Shown: positions 17,448 to 25,667 of the stretch, piece after piece
How positions within the stretch are numbered: the stretch's first letter is position 1
Layout of the letters: each line of letters starts with the position of its first letter
DNA from: Salaquimonas sp.
Lineage (GTDB): Bacteria > Pseudomonadota > Alphaproteobacteria > Rhizobiales > Rhizobiaceae
Direction: 5' to 3'
DNA length: 43,789 nt
NCBI GenBank assembly: GCA_022340185.1
Contig: JAJDOK010000126.1
Span: 1-43,789 of the forward strand
Program-made: the position numbers and the translations under genes
Notes under the pieces: model-generated
The model's input: the letters and a program-made list of their open reading frames with translations, nothing else
Databases searched by the model: none
Told to the model about the DNA's origin: nothing

Positions 17448-19112
17448 CTAACTCACTTTCTTCAGGCGCGTCTCACGCAATTGACCATGCCGTGAAAGAA
17501 TAGGATAGGCCACAGCCGCCATCAGGGAGTTGATCTCCCGCAGGCTGCGCACCGTCTCCAGATGCAGATCGCTGCTCTCGATGCTCTCGACCTCTCCCGA
17601 TCGCAGGCGGTCGAGATGGCGGCCATAGCTGTCGCGTTCGAGTTTTCGCATGCGATCCTTCTCGACAACGAGTTGACGCGCCGATTCGACGTCTTCGGAA
17701 ATCACCACATTGAGCGCCGTCTGCATATTGTTCATGACACGCGCATGCATGTCGGTCAGTTCACGCCAGCCTTCGGTGGAGAACTTCAGCCTGCGCTTGT
17801 GTTTCTCCGCGATGAGACCGACGAGGTTCTTGGCGACGATATCGCCGGCGCGCTCCAGGTTGATCGCCAGTCCCGTCAATTCGACGCCACGCGTGGCGTC
17901 TTCGGAACTGAGCTGGCCACGATTGATCTCCGCGATGTAGAGCTTGATATCGGTGTGGGCCTGGTTGACCTGCTTGTCGAGTTCACGAATGCGGTCCATG
18001 CGTTCCTTGTCGCCGGTCTCGAACAGTTCCATCACCGGTCGCAGCATCATTTCGACGATCCCCGCCATGCGCAGCGTCGCACGCGTCGCGCTTGCCAGTG
18101 CGAGTTGCGGTGTCCCGATCACGTTGCGGTCGAGCACGTCCCGGGGCGATGGCATCTCGTCGGACTGCCTGTTTTCCTGCTCTTTCGGGACCAGCCTCGC
18201 AACAAGCCGGTTCACCGGCCCGATCAGGGGCAGACACACGACCAGCAGGCCGGCATTGAACAGTAAATGCAGATTGGCGATCTGACGCGCCGGCAGCGCA
18301 CCGATTTCGTCAAACGGTATCGTGAAGTAGCGGCTCGCCGCCAAGACGAGCACCGTGCCCATGACCCGGAAGACGAGATTGGTCAGCGGCAAAAGACGCG
18401 CCTCGCGGTCATAGCCGCGTGTCAACCACACCGCGATCAGCGCACCGCCGGCATTCGCTCCCAGCAGCAATGAAAAGCCGGCATCGATCGGCAGCACGCC
18501 CTGGCCGACGAACTGCATGATCATCAGCACCGCCGCCACGCTGGAATGGGCAAGCCAGGTAAAGAGCGCCGCCGCGAGGAAGGCGGTGACGAAATCCTTC
18601 GACAGATGCCGCGCGACCGCCGGCATGAACGGGCTTTGTTCGAGCGGCGCCATCGCCTGGCCGATCATGCCGAGCGCGATGAGGATGAAGGCGATGCCGA
18701 TCAGGATGCGGCCGATCTGCTTGACGGTGCGCGCCTCGTGCTTGAGGAACAGCCAGCCGCCGGCCGCCAGCAGGACGGGGATAAGCCAACTCAGATCGAA
18801 GGACAGCACCTGCACCACAAGCGAAGTGCCGACATCGGCTCCGAGCAGCAGCGCCACGCCGCCAGAGGCTGCGATCAGGCCGCTCGCGGCAAAGCCTGCA
18901 ACCAGCACCGCGGTCGCCGTGGAGCTCTGCAGCGCCAGCGCAACGGCCATGCCGATGATCGCATTGGCGATTCGCCCGCGCTGCGGCCCGGCAATCGTCC
19001 GCCGCAGCGCCGGACCGGAGGCGCGCTCAACCCCGGTGCGCACCAGCCGCACCGAATAGAGCAGCAGCATGGTCGCACCCGTCAGTTGCAGCAGGATCAT
19101 CAGTGCATTCAA
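17448..19112 (-). CDS. Na+/phosphate cotransporter family protein with PhoU-like C-terminus
   Basis: 554 aa. Two inverted NptA/PNaS repeats carry the signature motifs QSSTATAVLVAG (about residue 62) and HSSVAAVLM (about 190), with glycine-rich GADVGTS and GANAGGA companions. The C-terminal third is cytoplasmic, helical and PhoU-like (DKERMDRIRELDKQVN region). The frame opens with TTG at 19112, which has AGGGAG upstream; an ATG lies four codons in. Homologues import phosphate with Na+ or, as reported for E. coli YjbB, export it. Next to phosphonatase genes, disposal of excess phosphate when AEP is used for nitrogen or carbon is attractive but unproven. It lies upstream of phnW (about 94 bases) and divergent from the LysR gene. 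Confidence 0.9.
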   Translation of the reverse strand: MNALMILLQLTGATMLLLYSVRLVRTGVERASGPALRRTIAGPQRGRIANAIIGMAVALALQSSTATAVLVAGFAASGLIAASGGVALLLGADVGTSLVVQVLSFDLSWLIPVLLAAGGWLFLKHEARTVKQIGRILIGIAFILIALGMIGQAMAPLEQSPFMPAVARHLSKDFVTAFLAAALFTWLAHSSVAAVLMIMQFVGQGVLPIDAGFSLLLGANAGGALIAVWLTRGYDREARLLPLTNLVFRVMGTVLVLAASRYFTIPFDEIGALPARQIANLHLLFNAGLLVVCLPLIGPVNRLVARLVPKEQENRQSDEMPSPRDVLDRNVIGTPQLALASATRATLRMAGIVEMMLRPVMELFETGDKERMDRIRELDKQVNQAHTDIKLYIAEINRGQLSSEDATRGVELTGLAINLERAGDIVAKNLVGLIAEKHKRRLKFSTEGWRELTDMHARVMNNMQTALNVVISEDVESARQLVVEKDRMRKLERDSYGRHLDRLRSGEVESIESSDLHLETVRSLREINSLMAAVAYPILSRHGQLRETRLKKVS

Positions 19113-19354
19113 TTGAAACTACGCTCCCTTCGTCACTGGCTTCTTCACTGGGCGGAAGGTCTGTCGGCGGTCACGCAGTTCTGACCGGCAGGTTCCGCGA
19201 AATTGTACCTCCGCGACCAAGAAAACTATGCCGCCAGATGCACGAGGCGCACAATGTGCGGTTTCCGCCTATTTCTCAACCAGCACTTTACTTAACTCAA
19301 ATCGTTAGTTTTTATTGGTGTATAAAATGAGTTTATCGAAATGGATCGACCTTC

Positions 19355-20245
19355 ATGCGTTACGTCCAGCTTCGCGCCTTCCACCATGTCGCCATTCATG
19401 GCGGTTTTTCGCGCGCCGCCGAAAAACTGCACCTGACGCAACCCGCCCTTTCCGACCAGGTGCGCAAGCTGGAGGAGGAATATGACGTTATCCTGTTCAA
19501 CCGCAGAAAGAAGCAGGTCACCCTGACCCCGGCCGGTCGCCGTCTGCTCGAAGTCACCCACCGTTTTTTCGAGGTCGAGACCCAGGCGCTGGAACTGCTG
19601 TCGGAATCGCGCGCCCTGTCGGCCGGCACGCTGCGTATCGTAGCCGATTCGGCCATGCATCTGCTGCATATCCTTCAGCCGTTCCGCATGCGCTATCCCA
19701 AGGTGCGTCTGTCGCTTCGCGCCGGCAATTCGCAGGAAGTCTTCGACGCGCTGTTCAATTACGAAGCCGATGTCGGCGTGCTTGGCGAAGCCCCGCAAAC
19801 CCGCGACATGGAGGTCGTGCGCCTGTCGACCACGCCGATGGTTGCCTTCGCCGCTGTCGGCAGCGAGGCAGCGCGAGCCTCGTCATTGACGCTGCGCCAA
19901 TTGACACGATTTCCGCTGGTCCTGCGCGAACCCGGTTCCAAGACGCGCGAAAAACTTGAAGCGGCGGCAAGGCGCGCCGGTGTCGAACTGACGGCCGCCA
20001 TCGAGGCCGAGGGCCGCGAGGCGATCCGCGAGATCGTTGCCTCCGGCGCCGGCGTCGGCATCGTCTCCGAAGCCGAGTTCGGGCACGATCCGCGCATCGT
20101 CAAGATACCGCTGGCCGGCGAAATGCTTGCCATGGACGAAGCGCTGATCTGCCTGCGCGAGCGCGCCAGCGGCAAGCTCGTCAAGGCCTTCATGGAAATG
20201 GCCGGCGAAATCGCAGCCGAAAAGAATCCGGCGGCTTCCACCTGA
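19355..20245 (+). CDS. LysR-family regulator, probable activator of the phn operon
   Basis: 296 aa. An N-terminal winged helix-turn-helix of LysR type (about residues 1-60: LRAFHHVAIHGGFSRAAEKL, then LTQPALSDQVRKLEEEY) and a periplasmic-binding-like effector domain (about 90-290). Divergent from the Na/Pi-type gene across 242 bases that hold an AACTCA/TGAGTT inverted repeat (19294-19299 and 19328-19333), and convergent with the alcohol dehydrogenase gene (15 bases between stops). LysR regulators adjoining phnWX clusters respond to AEP in several proteobacteria; the effector here is inferred. No strong ribosome site before the ATG. Confidence 0.88.
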   Translation: MRYVQLRAFHHVAIHGGFSRAAEKLHLTQPALSDQVRKLEEEYDVILFNRRKKQVTLTPAGRRLLEVTHRFFEVETQALELLSESRALSAGTLRIVADSAMHLLHILQPFRMRYPKVRLSLRAGNSQEVFDALFNYEADVGVLGEAPQTRDMEVVRLSTTPMVAFAAVGSEAARASSLTLRQLTRFPLVLREPGSKTREKLEAAARRAGVELTAAIEAEGREAIREIVASGAGVGIVSEAEFGHDPRIVKIPLAGEMLAMDEALICLRERASGKLVKAFMEMAGEIAAEKNPAAST

Positions 20246-20260
20246 GCCGCATGGTCCGCA

Positions 20261-21412
20261 TCAACCGATCGCTTCCTCGAACAGAACCCTGGTGTTCTCT
20301 TTGGTGAGTTCGACCGGATTGCCGCCCGCCGTCGGGTCGGCAAGCGCCATTTCCACCAATTCGTCGATCCGGTCGGTGCCAATGCCCAGTTCTGACAGTT
20401 TGTCGGGCACGCCGAGATCGGATCGCAGTTTCAGCACGAAATCGTAGAAACCGTCGAACCCGCCGGAGATGCCGAGATAGGCGGCAGCCATTACGATCCT
20501 GTCCTCGATCGCTGGCCGGTTGAGCTTCAGCACCGCCGGCATCACCACCGCATTGGTCATGCCATGATGGGTGTTGTAGATCGCGCCGACAGGATGCGAC
20601 AGCGAATGGATCGCGCCGAGCCCTTTCTGGAAGGCGACCGCGCCCATCGCCGCCGCGCTCATCATGTGCGCCCGGGCTTCCAGATCGTTGCCGTCGGCGA
20701 CCACCTTCGGCAGGTTTTCCTTCACCAGCCGCATGCCCTCAACGGCGATGCCCTGGCTCATCGGGTGATAGAAGGGCGAGGAATAGGCTTCCAGGCAATG
20801 CGCGAAGGCGTCCATGCCGGTGCCGACCGTAATGATGCGCGGCATGCCGACGGTCAGTTCCGGATCGCAGATCGTGATCGTCGGCAGGATCTTCGGATGG
20901 AAGATGATCTTCTTCACATGCGTCGTGGAATTGGTGAGTACTCCGGCGCGGCCGACTTCCGAACCCGTACCCGCCGTCGTCGGCACCGCGACGATCGGCG
21001 CAATGGCTGAGGCATCGGCTCGCGTCCACCAGTCGCCGATATCCTCGAAATCCCAGACTGGTCTTGTTTGCCCTGCCATGAAGGCAACCAGCTTGCCGAG
21101 ATCGAGCCCCGAACCGCCGCCGAAGGCGATGACGCCGTCATGCCCGCCAGCCCTGAATGCTGCGATGCCCGCTTCCAGGTTCTTGTCGTTGGGGTTGGGA
21201 TCGACGTCGGAAAACATCGCCCGGCCGAGCCCGGCGGTCTCCAGAATATCCAGTGCTTTCGCAGTGATCGGCAGGTCCGCCAGTCCCTTGTCGGTCACCA
21301 GCAACGGTTTCGACATGCCGGCCGCCTTGCAGGCATCGGCGAGTTCTGAAATGCGGCCCGGCCCGAAGCGGATCGCGGTCGGATAGGACCAGTTGGCGGT
21401 GGGTACGTTCAT
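20261..21412 (-). CDS. Iron-containing alcohol dehydrogenase (group III, FucO-like)
   Basis: 383 aa, the same length as E. coli FucO. Nucleotide-binding FGGGSGLDLGK (residues 97-107), and metal ligands D201, H205, H269 and H283 in the spacing of FucO (GMDAFAH, GAIHSLSH, THHG). It reduces or oxidises small aldehydes/alcohols with NAD(P). The ATG at 21412 is chosen over the longer frame to 21649 because family alignment begins there. It lies between the AEP and taurine gene sets. Relatives act on lactaldehyde, sulfoacetaldehyde (SarD type) and phosphonoacetaldehyde (PhpC type), as well as acetaldehyde, which PhnX releases, so several roles fit. The 249 bases upstream (21413-21661) hold no gene I can support. 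Confidence 0.9.
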   Translation of the reverse strand: MNVPTANWSYPTAIRFGPGRISELADACKAAGMSKPLLVTDKGLADLPITAKALDILETAGLGRAMFSDVDPNPNDKNLEAGIAAFRAGGHDGVIAFGGGSGLDLGKLVAFMAGQTRPVWDFEDIGDWWTRADASAIAPIVAVPTTAGTGSEVGRAGVLTNSTTHVKKIIFHPKILPTITICDPELTVGMPRIITVGTGMDAFAHCLEAYSSPFYHPMSQGIAVEGMRLVKENLPKVVADGNDLEARAHMMSAAAMGAVAFQKGLGAIHSLSHPVGAIYNTHHGMTNAVVMPAVLKLNRPAIEDRIVMAAAYLGISGGFDGFYDFVLKLRSDLGVPDKLSELGIGTDRIDELVEMALADPTAGGNPVELTKENTRVLFEEAIG

Positions 21413-21661
21413 TGGATGCACTTTCTCAAGTGGCAGTTTCAGCCGGATCAGATTGTGGTCACCGATCGCGGAGAGCGACCTGCTCCTTCCGATATTCTTG
21501 CAGCCCGTCCAGCACAGCGCCGGATCGACATAATCGGACCGGTTCATGAACAAGGGCCGGTACAATCGCGTCCGGCAAACACGCATGACTTCAGACGCTG
21601 TCCTTCTCGATAACTCTTTGTCACGGCTCAGGGGGTGGAGCAAGGCCATCTTGTGACGCAG

Positions 21662-22021
21662 TCATTCGCCGATGTGGATCAGCCTGAAAGCATTGCCGTC
21701 GGGGTCGGTAAGACCGACGACTGTCATGCCCTTTCCAAGGCTGAGCGGCTTGAATTTCAGGCGAGCGCCAGCTGACACGGCGGCTTCGATTGCAGCACCG
21801 AGATCAGTGGCCCTGAATACCGGTGTCACCGGTGCGTCGAGATTGGGAGCGAACGGCAGGATCGCATAGTGAATGCCCGCCCAGTCGCATTCATGATGGG
21901 CATGCAGCGTGCCGTGTTGCTGCAAAACGAAGGGTATGCCAAGCCCCTCGCTGTAGAAGGCTGCGAGCCGGGCGGGATCGGTGGAAGTGAAGGTGAGCGC
22001 GGATAGATTGCGAACATTCAT
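21662..22021 (-). CDS. VOC-family (glyoxalase/bleomycin-resistance-like) protein
   Basis: 119 aa. One vicinal-oxygen-chelate domain: the opening strand LSALTFTSTDPARLAAFYSEGLG and the closing GLTDPDGNAFRLIHI are typical. Start at the ATG 22021, preceded by AGGAG at the right spacing; a longer frame to 22075 lacks this. A His-rich patch (HAHHECDW) may contribute to a ligand site. The substrate is unknown. Downstream of, and probably co-transcribed with, the AraC-type gene (50 bases between). Confidence 0.8.
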   Translation of the reverse strand: MNVRNLSALTFTSTDPARLAAFYSEGLGIPFVLQQHGTLHAHHECDWAGIHYAILPFAPNLDAPVTPVFRATDLGAAIEAAVSAGARLKFKPLSLGKGMTVVGLTDPDGNAFRLIHIGE

Positions 22022-22071
22022 GACGATAACTCCTGTTTGTCGGAGCATGTCTGATTGCAGCCGGCTGTCCT

Positions 22072-22848
22072 TCAAATCTTGAACAAATCGGCGGACGCTT
22101 TGAATAAATCGGCCAGTTCTCCCGGTGTCATACCGGTCATGGCGAGAATTTCGCGGTTCATGTGAGCCTGGTCCGCGAAACCGGCGTCAGCAGCGAGCTG
22201 TTTGAGTGGCACTGGGCCGGTGCGCAGATGCGCGACAGCATTCTGCACCCGTAGAATGCGGGAGAAGGTTTTTGGCGGCATGCCCACCCAGTGATGGAAC
22301 AGGCGGCCAAGCGTCCGCTCGCTCGCACCGCTTGCCTTTCCCGTCCTCGTGACCGGTGAACCCTTGCCGAGTTCCCCGAGCGCACGCGTTACGCGGGGAT
22401 CGGTGGCGCCGGGTCTTGCGAGAAACACCGCCTCGGCAAGTGCGACGCGCGCGGCGGCATTGGGGGCCATGGCGACAGCGCTGATCCAGTCATCGGCAGC
22501 ACCCGAAGTCAGGACCGACAGGTCGGTCCATTCCGCCCCGAAATTGTTGAGTGGATGGCCCAGGAGTTCGACCGCGTATGGCGAGGCGAGACTTGCGCCG
22601 AAAAGCCGAACTGGACGATCGTGGACGAATTCACGTGTCTCGCGCACAGGGGCGGTTACGTGAGCCGAAGCCGAATCGAGATTGAATATCAGGTCGATCT
22701 GACCGTCCGGCACGGTTCGAAAGCGAACCGGCGCGTGCTTCACCTCCAGCGCCCACAACGAAATTACGCGATCCTCGAGCCGCGGATCGGGAGACCAGCT
22801 TTGCGTCTTCGCCGAACCTTCGAGAATGACAATGGATAGCGGCGTCAT
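22072..22848 (-). CDS. AraC-family transcriptional regulator
   Basis: 258 aa from the ATG at 22848 (MTPLSIVILEG); the frame stays open to 22884 only with a TTG or GTG start. An N-terminal ligand-type region (about 1-150, with a PDGQIDLIFNL element common to this subgroup) is followed by the C-terminal double helix-turn-helix (SERTLGRLFHHWVGMPPKTF, RILRVQNAVAHL, then AADAGFADQAHMNREI). It probably controls the adjoining VOC gene. The effector is unknown and there is no evident link to the phosphonate or taurine genes. Confidence 0.83.
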   Translation of the reverse strand: MTPLSIVILEGSAKTQSWSPDPRLEDRVISLWALEVKHAPVRFRTVPDGQIDLIFNLDSASAHVTAPVRETREFVHDRPVRLFGASLASPYAVELLGHPLNNFGAEWTDLSVLTSGAADDWISAVAMAPNAAARVALAEAVFLARPGATDPRVTRALGELGKGSPVTRTGKASGASERTLGRLFHHWVGMPPKTFSRILRVQNAVAHLRTGPVPLKQLAADAGFADQAHMNREILAMTGMTPGELADLFKASADLFKI

Positions 22849-22893
22849 GGCCGCAGTTTTCACCCATAGCTCTCGATGGTGCAAGTTTGTGGA

Positions 22894-24264
22894 TCAGTAG
22901 CGCTCAAACCCGCGATGCAGCTCCCAGTCGGTGACGCGGCGGTCGTATTCGAGCTGTTCCCACTCCGCCGTGTGCGTGTAGTGGTCGATCACTTCGTCGC
23001 CGAACGCCGCCCGCATGAATTTTGATTTCTTCATGCGCGCCGCAGCCTCGCGCAGCGTCTTGGGAATTTCCGGCAGCCTTGCGCCGTAATAGGCGTCGCC
23101 CTCGAAAGGTTTGGCCAGTTCGAGCTTCTCGTCGATACCGGCCAGCCCCGCCGCGATAAGGGTAGCGAAGGCGAGATAGGGATTGAGATCGGCGCCACCC
23201 ATCCGGCATTCGATGCGCACGCCCTTCGTTCCCTCCCCGCACAGGCGGAAACCGGCGGTGCGGTTGTCGCGGCTCCAGATCATCTTGGTCGGTGCGAAGG
23301 TACCGACCTGGAAGCGCTTGTAGGAATTGATGTAGGGCGCGAGGAACCAGGTAAAGTCGCCGGCATATTTGAGCTGACCCGCCACCCATTGGCGCATCAA
23401 CTGCGACATGCCGTATTCGTTCTTCTTGTCGAGGAAGAGCGGTGTCTTGCCGTCCGCCGACCACAACGAATTGTGGATATGCGAGGAATTGCCGGCGAGA
23501 TCGTAACTGTACTTCGCCATGAAGGTGACCGCCTTGCCGTGAGCATCGGCGATCTCCTTGCAGCCATTCTTCAGGATGGCATGGCGGTCGGCCATTTCGA
23601 GCGCTTCGGCGTAGCGCACATTGATCTCTTCCTGGCCCGGTCCCCATTCGCCCTTGGAATTTTCGACCGGAATGCCGGCGCCCTCCAGCCCGTTGCGGAT
23701 CGCCCGCATCACGCCTTCCTCGCGCGTGGTGAGCTGGATCAGGTAATCCTCGATATAGGGCGTCGAGGTCGCGAGCTTCTGCCAGTGCTTTTCGCGCGCC
23801 GTCCCATAGGTCTCGTCGAACAGATAGAACTCCAGTTCCGAAGCGAAATACGCCATCCAGCCGCGCTCGGTGAGGCGCGCAACCTGCTTCTTCAGGATGG
23901 AGCGTGGCGCATGCGGCAGATCGGAATGGTCGTGGTGGTCGAGGATATCGCACAAGACCAGCGCGGTCTTTTCCAGCCACGGCACATGGCGCAGCGTGGC
24001 GAGATCCGGCTTCATGACGAAGTCGCCATAGCCCTTGGTCCAACTCGCAGCCTTGTAGCCCGGCACCGGCTCCATATCGATGTCATTGGCGAGCAGATAG
24101 TTGCAGCCATGCGTTTCGTCATGGGCGGACTCGACAAAATAATTGGCGATGAAGCGCTTGCCGATCAGCCGGCCCTGCATGTCGACCGCACAGGCGAGCA
24201 CCGTATCGATCTCGCCTGATTTGGTGGCCTTTTTCAGTTCATCGAAGGAAAGGTTTCCGGCCAT
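22894..24264 (-). CDS. Glutamine synthetase-like gamma-glutamyl ligase
   Basis: 456 aa, of the PuuA/gamma-glutamylamide-synthetase branch of the glutamine synthetase family rather than GlnA. Evidence: ASELEFYLFDE (metal ligands), GNSSHIHNSLW where GlnA has GNGMHxHxS, the glutamate site NRTAGFRLCGEG, and ECRMGGADLNPYLAF. There is no GlnA-type adenylylation loop. It joins the gamma-carboxyl of glutamate to an amine using ATP; the amine is not known. GGAG precedes the ATG at 24264. It lies 187 bases downstream of the permease gene of the tpa operon, with a CTGGTCCTTT box between, so taurine or a related amine is a reasonable candidate substrate. Plain ammonia assimilation is the alternative. Confidence 0.85.
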   Translation of the reverse strand: MAGNLSFDELKKATKSGEIDTVLACAVDMQGRLIGKRFIANYFVESAHDETHGCNYLLANDIDMEPVPGYKAASWTKGYGDFVMKPDLATLRHVPWLEKTALVLCDILDHHDHSDLPHAPRSILKKQVARLTERGWMAYFASELEFYLFDETYGTAREKHWQKLATSTPYIEDYLIQLTTREEGVMRAIRNGLEGAGIPVENSKGEWGPGQEEINVRYAEALEMADRHAILKNGCKEIADAHGKAVTFMAKYSYDLAGNSSHIHNSLWSADGKTPLFLDKKNEYGMSQLMRQWVAGQLKYAGDFTWFLAPYINSYKRFQVGTFAPTKMIWSRDNRTAGFRLCGEGTKGVRIECRMGGADLNPYLAFATLIAAGLAGIDEKLELAKPFEGDAYYGARLPEIPKTLREAAARMKKSKFMRAAFGDEVIDHYTHTAEWEQLEYDRRVTDWELHRGFERY

Positions 24265-24389
24265 GGATAACTCCGGTCATTGACGATTTGCCATGTGGGT
24301 TGCGCGCATGGCTGCCCTTGCCGGCAGCCACGCGCCTTCTGGATGGATACCGTCCGGCCAACCCGCAGCCAATATGGATGGCTAGGACG

Positions 24390-24399
24390 AAAGGACCAG
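24390..24399 (-). promoter_or_regulatory. Candidate TauR box upstream of the ligase gene
   Basis: The minus strand reads CTGGTCCTTT, one base from CTGGTCCTAT found in the tpa-tauR interval. It lies about 125 bases upstream of the ligase start, with a related TCCTAG sequence ten bases further on. Single boxes like this arise by chance fairly often, so support is modest. Confidence 0.35.
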
Positions 24400-24451
24400 A
24401 ATGAATGATTTTTTCCCGTTCCGCACGCCAAATTGTGAATGTCCACAGGGC

Positions 24452-25654
24452 TCAGCCGGCCGGCACGCCGAAAATGAAGACAGCGAAGCTGATCAGCGCC
24501 AGGACCATGAAGGCGACGGTCTTGAAGGTTTCGCCGACCTTCTTGCGCACCGATTCCCAGGCGACAAGGCACTGCAACGCGTAGAACAGCGCAAAGGCCC
24601 GGCTGGCGAGCGCGATGACGCTGTTGACGTCGATGGTTATCAGGATGGCGATCCCGACCGCCGCGATCAGCGGGTAGGCATGGCTCGGATTGACCTTGCC
24701 TTCCGTGATCTGCTCGATCAGGCCGGCATCGCCCAGGCTGTCGGCAACCGAGGCGCTGAACTGGCTGGCCGCCGCGGCGACCGTCAGCGACAACGGCAGG
24801 ATGGCGGCGACAACGGTCGATAGCGTGATGATCGCGGCAACGCCCGTGCCGAGCGAAAGCTCCGTCAACAACGGCGACAGCAGGACAAAGAAGGCGACGT
24901 AGATGACGCCCGAGACCAGTTGCGCGATCCACATTGCCCGGGCACGGGTCACCTGATCGAAATTGTCGCCGGTAAAGCGTGTCGTCTCGAAACCCTGCAC
25001 CACGATCAGCAGTCCGAGCAGTACAGGCAGTGACGAGAGTTCGAACCTGCCAGGTGGCGGCAGCACCGGCTGGTCCTGCACGAAAAGGTCCACGCCATAG
25101 GCGGCAAGCGCGGCAAGAAAGCCGATGATGACGGCGAGATTGAGGGCCGATGTATAACGCTCGATCTGGGTGATCTTGGCCACGCCGCCGCTCCAGCCGA
25201 GAATGCCGATGGCCGCCAATAGGGTAATGGCGATGATTTGCGGCATGGACGCGCTGTCGATGTTGAACGCGGCAACCACGAAATGGCCGAGCAGGAAAAG
25301 ATAGTAGGCAACCGATATGAAATAGGCGAAGGCCAGCACGACATGGCTGAGCTTCTCGATCGACATCAGCGCCCGGTCGGTTCCATGCGCCAGTTCGTTT
25401 TCGACCACGGTGATGTTGTAGCGGATGGTCCAGCCGATGAGCGCGGCCAGCATGATCAGCAGCGCCATGGCGAGTGCGGCATAGCCGCCGAATTCGCGCG
25501 CCAGCAGCGGCGCCGAGACCAGGAAGCCGCTGCCGATGATGGAGGCCAGCGGTGTGACGGTGGCGCGCCATAGCTGCCCGCGCGTGAACGGCGCGAACAG
25601 CAAAGTCGCCAAAGCGAGTACCGCAACGATGCTGAAGACAATTGTCGTCATCAT
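24452..25654 (-). CDS. APC-superfamily-like permease
   Basis: 400 aa with about eleven hydrophobic helices. The unwound helix-1 type motif SIIGSGFLVSAPL and the helix-6 region VVQGFETTRFTGD recall amino acid/polyamine/organocation transporters. Inner-membrane. It starts 13 bases after acetate kinase and is probably translated from the same message as tpa and ackA. No TauABC or TRAP-type taurine transporter is in the window, so this may be the uptake system for taurine or another amine; that is inferred from position only. Confidence 0.8.
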   Translation of the reverse strand: MMTTIVFSIVAVLALATLLFAPFTRGQLWRATVTPLASIIGSGFLVSAPLLAREFGGYAALAMALLIMLAALIGWTIRYNITVVENELAHGTDRALMSIEKLSHVVLAFAYFISVAYYLFLLGHFVVAAFNIDSASMPQIIAITLLAAIGILGWSGGVAKITQIERYTSALNLAVIIGFLAALAAYGVDLFVQDQPVLPPPGRFELSSLPVLLGLLIVVQGFETTRFTGDNFDQVTRARAMWIAQLVSGVIYVAFFVLLSPLLTELSLGTGVAAIITLSTVVAAILPLSLTVAAAASQFSASVADSLGDAGLIEQITEGKVNPSHAYPLIAAVGIAILITIDVNSVIALASRAFALFYALQCLVAWESVRKKVGETFKTVAFMVLALISFAVFIFGVPAG

Positions 25655-25667
25655 TGTCCGATTGATA

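Noticed and set aside
22894..24264. Housekeeping glutamine synthetase GlnA
   Set aside because: It lacks the GlnA GNGMH-type motif and adenylylation region and matches the gamma-glutamylamide synthetase branch.
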